Source of the DNA: Pantoea trifolii | GTDB taxonomy: Bacteria > Pseudomonadota > Gammaproteobacteria > Enterobacterales > Enterobacteriaceae | Assembly: GCF_024506435.1 (NCBI RefSeq) | Contig: NZ_JANIET010000003.1 | Span: 1 to 64,000 of the forward strand | Length of the DNA stretch: 64,000 nt | Reading direction: 5' to 3' | In this document: one piece after another, positions 27,126 to 36,301 of the stretch | How the letters are laid out: every line of letters begins with the position of its first letter | How positions within the stretch are numbered: the first letter of the stretch is position 1 | The notes under the pieces: model-generated | Databases searched by the model: none | Told to the model about the DNA's origin: nothing | The model's input: only the letters and a program-made list of their open reading frames with translations | Translations under genes and position numbers: made by a program

Positions 27126-27748
27126 TGAACAACTCGCAATCTAAACCCGCAGCCACTCGTCGCTTAAACCCACGTAAAATGCCCTCTCAACCACGTTCCA
27201 CGCATACGGTCGAGGCAATAATCGAGGGAGCTGCTCACATTCTCGAACAACATGGACTCGAGGGGTACACAACGAACGCAATCGCAGCGCGTGCTGGCGT
27301 CAGTATTGGCTCTCTCTATCAATACTTCCCGACAAAGGATGCGGTGACCGTTGCACTTATTGAACGGGAAATGACTGAGCTCGTGCAAGAAGCAAAACAG
27401 GTGCTGCTACGTGATGATCGAGGTGAGGCGCTGCGCCAGTTAATAGAAGTCGCAGTTCGTTACCAATTACGAAGACCTGTACTGGCAATGTTGCTCGATT
27501 TTGAGGAGCATCGGCTATCAGCAATAATGCCAAAATCAGGGACCAAAGCGACTATGCATGCTGAATTAGTCGAATTTTTGCAGGTAGGGGTTATGTCAGG
27601 AAAAGTCTCAGCAAACATTGCTGCCTCTGAGATAATGGCCATCATAAGTTCACTTACCGATGCCGCTGGCCGACACGGAGATGATCAACAAGAACAGTTG
27701 ATTGACAGGATAGAGGCTGCTCTTCTGGGTTATCTCAGCATCATTTGA
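27125..27748 (+). CDS. TetR-family transcriptional regulator
   Basis: A 207-residue TetR-type regulator with a basic N-terminus (RRLNPRKMPSQPRSTHTVEA) and HTH AIAARAGVSIGSLYQYFPTK. It is divergent from the IMPase-like/NmrA-like operon with a 75-bp gap. The start codon abuts an operator-like palindrome and has no ribosome site, so the message may be nearly leaderless; an internal ATG at 27179 has no ribosome site either. Ligand unknown. Confidence 0.84.
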   Translation: MNNSQSKPAATRRLNPRKMPSQPRSTHTVEAIIEGAAHILEQHGLEGYTTNAIAARAGVSIGSLYQYFPTKDAVTVALIEREMTELVQEAKQVLLRDDRGEALRQLIEVAVRYQLRRPVLAMLLDFEEHRLSAIMPKSGTKATMHAELVEFLQVGVMSGKVSANIAASEIMAIISSLTDAAGRHGDDQQEQLIDRIEAALLGYLSII

Positions 27749-28072
27749 GGCAAGGAACAGGAATAGTTTTTTTGATCGATTCACTAAACCAATACAAACA
27801 CTATATTAGTGTTTGAGAGAAATTTTTTGATATAACACTTGAGACATTTAACTTACACGTAGTGTGACGTTAATTATTTCTCACGCAAAACCATTGCATC
27901 AGGCTAATTTCCTTTTCCACTGAACTAAAAAAACTGTTTCGACTTAACGTCAAAACAGCTTTTAGCACGATGTTATCTCTACTTGGAGGATGATAAAGCA
28001 AAGGCGATAATATAACCACCAACATCTTTTCAATGACTTGAACCACCTGCCGATATTGTAATCATACCGCTT

Positions 28073-28175
28073 TTATTTCCAAACACTTTTTGAGATCCCC
28101 GGTTTTTCAGCCTTTAGCCGATACTCTTCCGGCGTCAAGTTATTCATGGATTCATGAGGCCACCTGACCTGCTCC
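28073..28175 (-). pseudogene. IS3-family transposase OrfB, C-terminal stub
   Basis: On the minus strand the frame ends PHESMNNLTPEEYRLKAEKP then GISKSVWK and a stop. This is the tail conserved at the C-terminus of many IS3-group OrfB proteins (PHESLNNLTPEEYR). Only about 33 residues remain, and the upstream part is unrelated. It is a different IS3 subgroup from the complete element that starts at 28853. Confidence 0.7.
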
Positions 28176-28228
28176 CTGTTGGTTAAGACACCCCAATGTT
28201 AGTTATGTCGTTGTTGGAGTTGCGAACT

Positions 28229-28292
28229 TCTGCTCCTCGCTCACAGCGGACATCCGCTCCAAGCACTGGGCAGCTTTGTGCCATAAGCGGAC
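28229..28292. repeat. Dispersed palindromic repeat copy
   Basis: TCTGCTCCTCGCTCACAGCG at the left and GCTTTGTGCCATAAGCGGAC at the right, again an imperfect palindrome with the TCCGCT...AGCGGA ends seen at 13562-13627. Confidence 0.55.
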
Positions 28293-28416
28293 GAGCCTAA
28301 AAAATGGACTAACTAGCTTGTAACCATTGAGATGTTTATGAATTGAAATTTGCCGCATTTAGATTTAAGTTGTTATATTTAGCTATGAGCAATTAAAAAT
28401 ATAGAGAATACTGAAC

Positions 28417-28857
28417 ATGGGTGAAGAATATTCGCTGAATATAAAGCGTTTCAGGAAAACAATGATTAAGGAACTGCCGAAGGTTCCTAATACTCCTGTA
28501 GCCATCGAAGAACTTGAAATAATGCCGACCAGAGAAATCATTTCGAAATATATCACTTGGAAGATCAGGGCTATTCCCATAAAGAAAAGAACTATAGCTT
28601 TTTACCCCATGGGCATAGATTTAAATGTTTTTTTTAAAATGCATCATGACATAAAGGTGTTTCTCGATAAAGTCATTAAAGGTAATGATCTCAATCCGTA
28701 TTTATCTGAGCGAGTTAGGACGCATGGTGTCATTTTACCAGGTGCTTCCTTAAGAAACAAAGGGAAGGATATAGACACTCTTGTGCTTAGGGAAGGATTA
28801 TATCATTTTCATTTTGCCCCTAAAGATAACAAAAACCCTAAAGGAAGAAGTATGTAG
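28417..28857 (+). CDS. Protein of unknown function, 3' end altered by IS insertion
   Basis: A 146-residue AT-rich frame that I do not recognise. It is rich in Lys and Ile and includes FYPMGIDLNVFFKMHHDIKV and REGLYHFHFAPKDNKNPKG. No signal peptide or membrane segment is visible. The IS3 element begins at 28853, and the last codons (ATG TAG) come from the IS end, so the native C-terminus is lost or displaced beyond 30108. The ATG at 28417 lacks a strong ribosome site. The low GC content points to an origin different from the flanking modules. Confidence 0.55.
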   Translation: MGEEYSLNIKRFRKTMIKELPKVPNTPVAIEELEIMPTREIISKYITWKIRAIPIKKRTIAFYPMGIDLNVFFKMHHDIKVFLDKVIKGNDLNPYLSERVRTHGVILPGASLRNKGKDIDTLVLREGLYHFHFAPKDNKNPKGRSM

Positions 28858-28860
28858 TGG

Positions 28861-30035
<1,175 letters not shown>

Positions 30036-30303
30036 AATGTCACCTGTTTTGACTATGAGGTAATGATATCACCTCTATTCAGGTGGCCAAATTCAGTGTG
30101 CCACTACATAAGGATTGTCATAAGAACCTGAATGGCCTTAAACGTTTAGTCTATTGAGGCGTTACGTTAGATCTGTGAAATGACCTTCATGTTATCTTTT
30201 TTTCATTTTCCTCTGCGATACCGTTTATTGATGTCATGCAAAAATTTTCAAATCCGATACGCATTAGGGTGCTCGATGGTACCTTCAAAACATATTGCTT
30301 TTA

Positions 30304-30705
30304 TCAGAAAAACTCATCCACCCTATAGTCCCACTCATGCCCTGCAACCGACCATTCAGCGTTTACGGCTGGTGGAAATCCTGTCCGACAGTAACCATTT
30401 TTATTCTGAAAATCGAAAACACCGTGAGGATAGCCATTGATCAGCAACACACATTTCTTATTGTCTTCTGACCAGCCAACTTTTACATCACAAGGTTTAT
30501 GCCGATCGGCAATGTCTTCAATATTGTAGATATGCAGCGCATCTCTAATGGGATTTCCTGCTGCAGACTCGTCTATGGCATAGAAGTAGCCCGTTTCACC
30601 GTCGTCTTCAAATACTGCAGCCAACACGCCATCTGGTGCCGTGCTTTCAAGCGTGTTCGCTTCACCGATAGTCATTTCGCCATGAGCGGTAACTAATATT
30701 GTCAT
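30304..30705 (-). CDS. DUF2251-type protein
   Basis: A 133-residue soluble protein of unknown function resembling the DUF2251 family, with VLAAVFEDDGETGYFYAID (about residues 27-45), LHIYNIEDIADRHKP and CVLLINGYPHGVFDFQ. The C-terminus has paired aromatics and ends EWDYRVDEFF. ATG 30705 follows AGGAGAG. The family is found in scattered enterobacterial accessory regions, often near immunity- or toxin-like genes, but no toxin gene is visible here. Confidence 0.65.
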   Translation of the reverse strand: MTILVTAHGEMTIGEANTLESTAPDGVLAAVFEDDGETGYFYAIDESAAGNPIRDALHIYNIEDIADRHKPCDVKVGWSEDNKKCVLLINGYPHGVFDFQNKNGYCRTGFPPAVNAEWSVAGHEWDYRVDEFF

Positions 30706-30800
30706 TATCTCTCCTTGTTTAACTTTTCACCGCTTACTCACGATGAATTGCGTGGTGAAGCTTGTAATCCCAAATAACTCATCATTACCAAGATGCGATA

Positions 30801-31151
30801 TTAGTTTTTTGCATATTCGATTCTATCCAGATCGGAACAACCCATCATCGCAAAGTGTTCTCTATCAGGTTCGGCTGAAATGCGGAATGGCGCAAAAGCG
30901 CTACCGGCACCAATCTGGATATCATCCAACCCGACATACACGTTTTCTGGTTTAAGTTGGAATCGGCTAAAACCACGACTATCCCGCCGGGTGACATCTG
31001 AAATAACCGCATCTCTCACCTGCTGGGGCGTCAATGTACTGCAAGCCTTAAGATCGGCCCGATGTATTTGTTGCTGTTCTAAATATAACGCCGCCAACAG
31101 CAAAGCAAAGAATGCGACAATGCCGACAACTATTTTAATGAAAAGCGACAT
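30801..31151 (-). CDS. Small membrane-anchored protein of unknown function
   Basis: A 116-residue protein with one N-terminal membrane segment (IKIVVGIVAFFALLLAALYL) followed by a soluble, probably periplasmic, part with two Cys residues (KACSTLT and MGCSDLD) that could pair. ATG 31151 follows AGGAAAG. I do not recognise the family. The neighbours on both sides are also short hypothetical genes on the same strand. Confidence 0.55.
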   Translation of the reverse strand: MSLFIKIVVGIVAFFALLLAALYLEQQQIHRADLKACSTLTPQQVRDAVISDVTRRDSRGFSRFQLKPENVYVGLDDIQIGAGSAFAPFRISAEPDREHFAMMGCSDLDRIEYAKN

Positions 31152-31228
31152 CAAACTTTCCTTGTTTAGTCAGGGCCAATAGACAACAAAGATTGCTTCG
31201 GGGTTTTAAGTTGCCAGAAGCTCACCTC

Positions 31229-31543
31229 TCATCGCCCTTCAGTAAAACATGACGGTAATGTCTGCGACATCAGGCGGATGGTAAAATGCTGCCACACGAA
31301 GAAAGCCGGCGGAATGATGATCATTGCCCGGAGCATGGCATATAAGAAAGTGTTGTCACTTGGAAACAACCAGTCGAAAACCACGAACTGGATGACCACT
31401 GCGGCAAAATAAAAGAAGGTGTTGAGCCAGTACTGTAGATGAGAGCGAGCTCTGCGATGCGCATCACGGTAGTTCTGTTGCCAGATGGATCGAGGCAGAC
31501 CTTCAAACTCGGGGATATCTCTCTTCGACCACCAAAATTTCAT
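31229..31543 (-). CDS. Small membrane protein of unknown function
   Basis: A 104-residue protein, MKFWWSKRDIPEFEGLPRSI at the start, with two predicted membrane segments (TFFYFAAVVIQFVVFDWLF and AMLRAMIIIPPAFFVWQHF). ATG 31543 is preceded by AAGGAG; a longer frame from 31636 has none. Function unknown. Confidence 0.55.
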   Translation of the reverse strand: MKFWWSKRDIPEFEGLPRSIWQQNYRDAHRRARSHLQYWLNTFFYFAAVVIQFVVFDWLFPSDNTFLYAMLRAMIIIPPAFFVWQHFTIRLMSQTLPSCFTEGR

Positions 31544-31878
31544 GTGCGCTCCTTTCACATTGACACCCAAATGATAATTAATATCAATATCATCTGCAAC
31601 CTTATGAGTTTTGAGCTTGCTTCTTAACGGAGCCACCAGCTATCAGAGTGCAGTGCCCTATTTTGCGTTCCCTTAGATAAAATGGGTCAGTTCTAAGCAC
31701 CAGACGATTCACATGTTAACTGTGAATATTCGCCATGTTTGATTGAACGTATAACGTGGTGTTTACCAAATAGGTTCGATACTCTGCCTGTTATCCAAAG
31801 GGATTAATGAGATATTACGAACGCAGTGAGCTGCTGCACTTGCAGGTGGCGAAATACATTTTCAGCAAGGAGTCAGTT

Positions 31879-32346
31879 ATGTCACGTGATATTGGCATCT
31901 ACATTCAAAAGGAAAGTTACCCACCGACTGATGTTCTGAGGAATGCCATTATTCAGGAAGGGTTTCCCTGTGTGCTTGATGATGAGTTCGACCCACTCAC
32001 CTACGGTGGTTTTCTACTGTGCCCTGTTGATGGCTCCCCCGCTGGTTTCGAATATCATGTCAGACCCATCGATGAAGATGAGCTTGAAGAAGTAGAAGCT
32101 TCCTTCACTCCAGATACAGTCATTTTACTATCAACTGGCAGTAATGAACGTGAGTGGATATCCGCTGTAGCCACAGCCAGTTGCCTTGCTAAACTGGCTG
32201 GCGGAATTATGGTTAATTATTACACCGGCGAGCAAATTACCGCTGAACACGCCACTGACTGGGCAAGAACGCAGATCGCTCTGCAAAAGTTACTCAATAG
32301 ACGAATTATCGATCCCATCAGGCCATGCTTAAAATCTGCTGCCTGA
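31879..32346 (+). CDS. Protein of unknown function
   Basis: A 155-residue acidic soluble protein beginning MSRDIGIYIQKESYPPTDVL, with EEVEASFTPDTVILLSTGSN and ITAEHATDWARTQIALQKLL. ATG 31879 has AAGGAG eight bases upstream; the frame from 31807 lacks one. I do not recognise a domain. It converges on the phytase operon, with the shared terminator at 32556-32581 between them. Confidence 0.55.
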   Translation: MSRDIGIYIQKESYPPTDVLRNAIIQEGFPCVLDDEFDPLTYGGFLLCPVDGSPAGFEYHVRPIDEDELEEVEASFTPDTVILLSTGSNEREWISAVATASCLAKLAGGIMVNYYTGEQITAEHATDWARTQIALQKLLNRRIIDPIRPCLKSAA

Positions 32347-32555
32347 GAATAATGACTACTCATTGTGGACGCCACGGATTCCAATAGAACACCGTTATTA
32401 ACCAAGCTAACGCTGAGTATGTGTCAGGCAGCGCATACAGTCGCGTGATAATTCACGAGTGAGCGGCCAGTTGCGTCATGGTGATCATTGAAGCCTGGCA
32501 GGTAGCGAGGTTACTAAGAGCAGCGATGCCTGCAGCGTCCCGCACATTGGTGGTG

Positions 32556-32581
32556 AAAAGCAGGCTTAATCGCCTGCTTTT
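32556..32581. terminator. Bidirectional rho-independent terminator
   Basis: Perfect 10-bp stem AAAAGCAGGC / GCCTGCTTTT with a 6-nt loop, with A and T runs on both sides. It ends the phytase operon 13 bp past its stop and can also serve the convergent gene at 31879. Confidence 0.85.
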
Positions 32582-32594
32582 AAGGTCTACATAT

Positions 32595-33878
32595 TCACTT
32601 ATCGTAACTCACCGGCGTTATTGCACTTCTGTCCAGATTTCTGCCCAGCGCATGCAGTGCGCTGTTCATAGGACACAGCGTGCCTACTTCTGTGACGCGA
32701 CAATCATTCTGACGCCACTCTTCACGTAAAAGCGGATGTTGTTGGTTTATCACCTGAAGATTTCGCAGGTCATCCAGACTTTGTCCCTGGAAATAGACAT
32801 GCAGGAATCGCTCACCACTACGCGTATCACGCCAGCGTTCGAATACCAGACTGCTTCCCGGCGGAATGTTGCCACGCGTATAGCCCGACAGCGTCCAGCT
32901 AAAGTTCATCAGCGTGCGCACCATGGCAATATTGGTGTCATGTGCCACCAGCAGTAACCAACGGGTATCGGGTGTAGGCCCTGTAGTTTTACCGACGCCC
33001 TGTTCAGCCCCCTGCAACATCGCATTAAGGAGGATTGAGCCACGCTTTTGAGCGGTATAAAGCACATCGTTACTGAGATCGTAATTAGCGGTCAGCAGCG
33101 GCAATACCGCGGTGATTTGAGATGCTGTCGTGATATTTCCCCAAGCCAGCTGGCTTAGCGGCAGATTTTCATTCCAGCCAAGGCGCAGAGTTTCCACCAT
33201 ATTTGCCAGCACACTCAGGCCATCAACATAGGCTTTACCGCTTTTGCTCTGTTTAATCTGCCATTGTTTTTCAAAGAACGAACAGTCAGCATCAGGAGTG
33301 CAGACTGCGTTTCGAAGCGCCTGAACTGCAGGTTGTAACGCCTGCTGACGTGCAGCTAAGTCACCTGCAGTAGCGTTAACTGCCGCAAGCTGTTTAGCGG
33401 GATCAGTGTTTGTTTCAGGGAAGGCTTCAGTCTGAAACAGTGGGTCGTCTTCACCCTTTACCCGATGAATTTCAACACCGCAGCCGGGAAAGGCACCATC
33501 TACCAGTGCTTGGGCTGTCGCACGTGTGCGCTGCAGTGGGCTGGCGCGAACATAGATATCCTGCGGCTGAGGACAACCGTTAGTCAGCAATCCTAACTGT
33601 CGATAATGATCACCTTCCCAGCGGCCTTTATTGGCAACCGCCGCGTATCCGTGCCCGGTCAGCTCCCCGTCGGCAGTGGTCCAGGTTGTCCAGGCACGAT
33701 GCGTAGCGGCCTCGATATCCTTCCTGTTACCTGGCGTTGGCGGACGGATACCGTGCCGGCTCAGTTCCACCACTTTCTCCAGCTGATATTGTGCTTGCGC
33801 ATGAGCCTGCGAAATACCTAACCAAAGCGCTCCTGCGATAAACAGGCGTGCAGCAACCTGATGTCTGCGTGGCATCAT
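32595..33878 (-). CDS. Periplasmic histidine-acid phosphatase, phytase (PhyK/AppA type)
   Basis: A 427-residue histidine-acid phosphatase with a Sec signal peptide (RLFIAGALWLGISQAHA). The catalytic motif is ELSRHGIRPPTPGN (RHGxRxP, residue about 40) and the proton donor is in VAHDTNIAM (HDTN, as in AppA-type and Klebsiella phytases; glucose-1-phosphatase has a different residue after the HD). Several Cys residues (CPQP, FPGCGVE, CTPDADC, CRVTEVGTLC) suggest disulfides. It should strip phosphate from phytate in the periplasm. It lies 22 bp after the transporter gene and is the last gene of the LacI-controlled cassette. ATG 33878 follows AGGAAG; 33875 is equivalent. Confidence 0.87.
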   Translation of the reverse strand: MMPRRHQVAARLFIAGALWLGISQAHAQAQYQLEKVVELSRHGIRPPTPGNRKDIEAATHRAWTTWTTADGELTGHGYAAVANKGRWEGDHYRQLGLLTNGCPQPQDIYVRASPLQRTRATAQALVDGAFPGCGVEIHRVKGEDDPLFQTEAFPETNTDPAKQLAAVNATAGDLAARQQALQPAVQALRNAVCTPDADCSFFEKQWQIKQSKSGKAYVDGLSVLANMVETLRLGWNENLPLSQLAWGNITTASQITAVLPLLTANYDLSNDVLYTAQKRGSILLNAMLQGAEQGVGKTTGPTPDTRWLLLVAHDTNIAMVRTLMNFSWTLSGYTRGNIPPGSSLVFERWRDTRSGERFLHVYFQGQSLDDLRNLQVINQQHPLLREEWRQNDCRVTEVGTLCPMNSALHALGRNLDRSAITPVSYDK

Positions 33879-33900
33879 AGTGTCTTCCTTATGGCATTAA

Positions 33901-35262
33901 TTAAGAGGAATAGAGGGTGCGGTGCTCACTGGCATTACGTCTCGCCACCATAACAGCGGTAACAAAACACAACAACGCGGAGACGATACCGGCTGCCACC
34001 CAGAACAGGGACAACGTGTGAAAATCGTAGATCTTTTTACCGCTTTCAATCACTGACGTTTTATCAATGATTATACCGGTTAGAAATTCGCCGAAACCGG
34101 CGCCGGCATAACTGACAATACCGATGGTTCCCAGTGCCGCCCCCGCCGCCTTGCGTGATGAAATGTCCACCGCAAGCAAACCACCCAGAAAACAGGTCAG
34201 TGCGCCAATGGTTGCGCCGAAGATGATCATCGAAAGAATATCGGTGTAATAACTTTGTGGAGACCACAGCATCAGCGCAAATCCACCGGTATTAAGAATG
34301 CTGATAAATCCCGCCATGATGCTGCGATTACGGGCAAAAAATCGATCCGATAATACCCCGGCCAGAATCGTACCAATGATACCGGCGATAGCATTTACAC
34401 CAATGATGGCCGATGCTTCTACGGTGGTGTACCCCTTGCCCTGCTGCAGAAAGAAAATGCCCCAGGAGTTCACGCCATATCGATCGATGTACATAAACGC
34501 AGAAGCCAGAGCCAGCGTCCACAGTGCTGGATTACGTAATGCCTGCAACTGGTTCTTCAGGATGGAGCTTTTTGCCTCCTCCTCTTCCATCGGTTCATGA
34601 CTGATTTCATGGATTGACGGGAATCCGCTGCTTTGCGGGGAATCGCGCATAAACAGCAACATGATCACCACACCCGCGGCGCCAAGTGCAGCCGTAGAGA
34701 GATAACCCATATGCCATCCATACCCGGCGATAACAGCGGCTATCACCATGTAGGTCATGGCTTCCCCAATGTTGTGCGCGGTAGACCAGATAGAGTAAAA
34801 GGTGCCACGCTCTTTGGTGCCGTACCAGCGCGCCAGTGATACGGCGCAGGGACCGACACCCATGGATTGTGCCCAGCCATTGATACCCCAGAAGATGGCG
34901 AGCAGCATCGCATTCGTGGTCATCCCCATCATCAAGTTCATACCCGCACTTATCAGCAGGCCTAAACTCATAAAGCGCACCACGTTAGCGTGATCGGCAA
35001 GGAACCCGTTTACCAGTTTGCCTATGGCATAACTGAAGAACAGCGCGGAGCCAATCATCCCCAGCTCAGAAGGAGAAATCCCCAAATCCACTAGCGCGCT
35101 TTTAGCAACCGTGAAGGAAAGACGGCAAATGTAAAACGTAACGTAGGCCAGGGTCATAGCTAGAAACGTTTGCCATCGCACGAAACGGAAGCGTTTTTCG
35201 TCAAGGACGCCAGCGTGTTTCTCTGGGCTGGCGCGAAAAAAGTTGAGTAATCCAGACATCAT
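33901..35262 (-). CDS. Organophosphate:phosphate antiporter (OPA) family MFS transporter
   Basis: A 453-residue MFS protein of the OPA group (GlpT/UhpT/UhpC/PgtP). The start of TM1 with FLAMTLAYVTFYICRLSF, the Arg of YICRLSF being conserved for phosphate binding, then LGMIGSALFFSYAIGKLVNG and NGWAQSMGVGPCAVSLARWY are diagnostic. Members exchange a phosphate ester for inorganic phosphate. ATG 35262 has GGAG five bases upstream; ATG 35325 in frame would add 21 residues without a ribosome site. Between a monophosphatase and a phytase, its likely cargo is an inositol phosphate (inference). Confidence 0.85.
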   Translation of the reverse strand: MMSGLLNFFRASPEKHAGVLDEKRFRFVRWQTFLAMTLAYVTFYICRLSFTVAKSALVDLGISPSELGMIGSALFFSYAIGKLVNGFLADHANVVRFMSLGLLISAGMNLMMGMTTNAMLLAIFWGINGWAQSMGVGPCAVSLARWYGTKERGTFYSIWSTAHNIGEAMTYMVIAAVIAGYGWHMGYLSTAALGAAGVVIMLLFMRDSPQSSGFPSIHEISHEPMEEEEAKSSILKNQLQALRNPALWTLALASAFMYIDRYGVNSWGIFFLQQGKGYTTVEASAIIGVNAIAGIIGTILAGVLSDRFFARNRSIMAGFISILNTGGFALMLWSPQSYYTDILSMIIFGATIGALTCFLGGLLAVDISSRKAAGAALGTIGIVSYAGAGFGEFLTGIIIDKTSVIESGKKIYDFHTLSLFWVAAGIVSALLCFVTAVMVARRNASEHRTLYSS

Positions 35263-35365
35263 CTTGTCTCCAAAAGGCGGAGGCGCTACTGATTGCTTTT
35301 TATCATCCGTAATACTCAGATCCATATTTTGTAGGGAACAGAATCAGTTGCCATGCCCGTGCAGG

Positions 35366-36175
35366 TTAGAGTAAGGGTTGTTTAACCCATTGTTGTAATT
35401 GTGAGTAGAGCGTTTTACTTGCCAGTAATACCGGGTTGCCGCGATCCAGCCCTCCATCAGCCAGATAATTGTTGGTGGCTCCTCCCGCTTCGCGCATCAA
35501 CACGATCCCCGGTAATCCATCCCAGGGATTCATATGGGGTTCGTAATAACCAATCAGCCTGCCTGCGGCAGCCCAGGCGCTCATCAATGCACCGGAGCCA
35601 TTTCGCACAAACATGCCGCCATGCTGTAGAAGCTCATCAAGAAACGGCAGGAAATCGCCCGACGATACGCGATGGGATGTACCGACTCCCATGACACCGC
35701 CGACAACGGTTGCCGCTGCATGGGGTTCGATGCGCAGATCATTCAGCCATGCACCCTGCCCCTTACACGCATGAAACAGCTCATGATGATTAGGGTCATA
35801 AACCACCCCAATCACCGGTTCGCCGTCAGCCACAATTGCCAGGGACAAGCACCATGTATGCAGCCCATTCAGGAAAGCACTGGTGCCATCAATGGGGTCC
35901 ACTACCCACAACACCCGCTTGTCACAGTCGGTGCTGCCACTCTCCTCCCCGAGAAAACCATCATCTGGAAATGCTTGTGCAATGCGTGATTTTACAAAGG
36001 ACTCCACCTCACGATCTGCACGACTGACGACGTCCTGTAAGTCACTTCCCTTGTGATCCGTCTGCAGGCTTTCGCGCTGCTGATAAAACTCGTATGCCAG
36101 TTTCCCTCCAGACTCGGCAAGACTGCAGGCGAAGCGGTAGCGCGCCATTAACGAATCGTTTTCACTGGTAAACAT
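35366..36175 (-). CDS. Inositol monophosphatase family protein, canonical active site
   Basis: A 269-residue IMPase with the complete metal site: FLGEESGS (GEE), VVDPIDGTSAF (DPIDGT) and NPWDGLPG (WD). The family removes the phosphate of inositol monophosphate or related sugar phosphates with Mg2+. ATG 36175 follows AGGAGAGG. It is the first structural gene after the LacI-type gene, and a perfect palindromic operator lies 14 bp before its start. In this cassette it would convert imported inositol monophosphate to inositol and phosphate in the cytoplasm. Confidence 0.88.
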   Translation of the reverse strand: MFTSENDSLMARYRFACSLAESGGKLAYEFYQQRESLQTDHKGSDLQDVVSRADREVESFVKSRIAQAFPDDGFLGEESGSTDCDKRVLWVVDPIDGTSAFLNGLHTWCLSLAIVADGEPVIGVVYDPNHHELFHACKGQGAWLNDLRIEPHAAATVVGGVMGVGTSHRVSSGDFLPFLDELLQHGGMFVRNGSGALMSAWAAAGRLIGYYEPHMNPWDGLPGIVLMREAGGATNNYLADGGLDRGNPVLLASKTLYSQLQQWVKQPLL

Positions 36176-36189
36176 GACCTCTCCTCAAA

Positions 36190-36207
36190 AATGCACACGT
36201 GTGCATT
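36190..36207. promoter_or_regulatory. LacI-type operator, perfect 18-bp palindrome
   Basis: AATGCACACGTGTGCATT is a perfect palindrome with the central CG typical of LacI/GalR-family operators. It sits between the LacI-type gene and the monophosphatase gene, just ahead of the ribosome site. Likely the binding site of the adjacent regulator. Confidence 0.75.
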
Positions 36208-36210
36208 ACG

Positions 36211-36236
36211 TATTAAAAAATTTGCCCCGAGGGGCA
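36211..36236 (-). terminator. Terminator of the LacI-type gene
   Basis: On the minus strand, TGCCCC-TC-GGGGCA is followed by AATTTTTTAATA, a compact stem with a T-run, about 65 bp past the regulator stop. It separates regulator and operon transcripts. Confidence 0.65.
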
Positions 36237-36267
36237 GAAAGGAGTTTGGGCATAATGGAAAGATTAA

Positions 36268-36287
36268 TCTGTGACCAAAACCACACA
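36268..36287. promoter_or_regulatory. Candidate CRP site
   Basis: TGTGA-CCAAAA-CCACA (36270-36285) matches the CRP consensus TGTGA-N6-TCACA in nine of ten core bases. It lies between an inverted repeat GCATAATGGAAA (36250-36261) / TTTCCATTATGC (36296-36307), upstream of the operator. Catabolite control is inferred. Confidence 0.45.
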
Positions 36288-36301
36288 AAACTAATTTTCC
36301 A

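Larger units (their letters stand above)
27749..28416. other. Intergenic junction region with relics
   Basis: 668 bp without an intact gene. It contains an 8-bp-stem hairpin AAACACTA/TAGTGTTT (27796-27814), the C-terminal stub of an IS3-type transposase (28073-28175) and a copy of the dispersed palindromic repeat (28229-28292). The rest shows nothing recognisable. Confidence 0.6.

Noticed and set aside
30180..30440. 86-codon plus-strand frame
   Set aside because: Half of it is antisense to the DUF2251 gene; composition looks non-coding.
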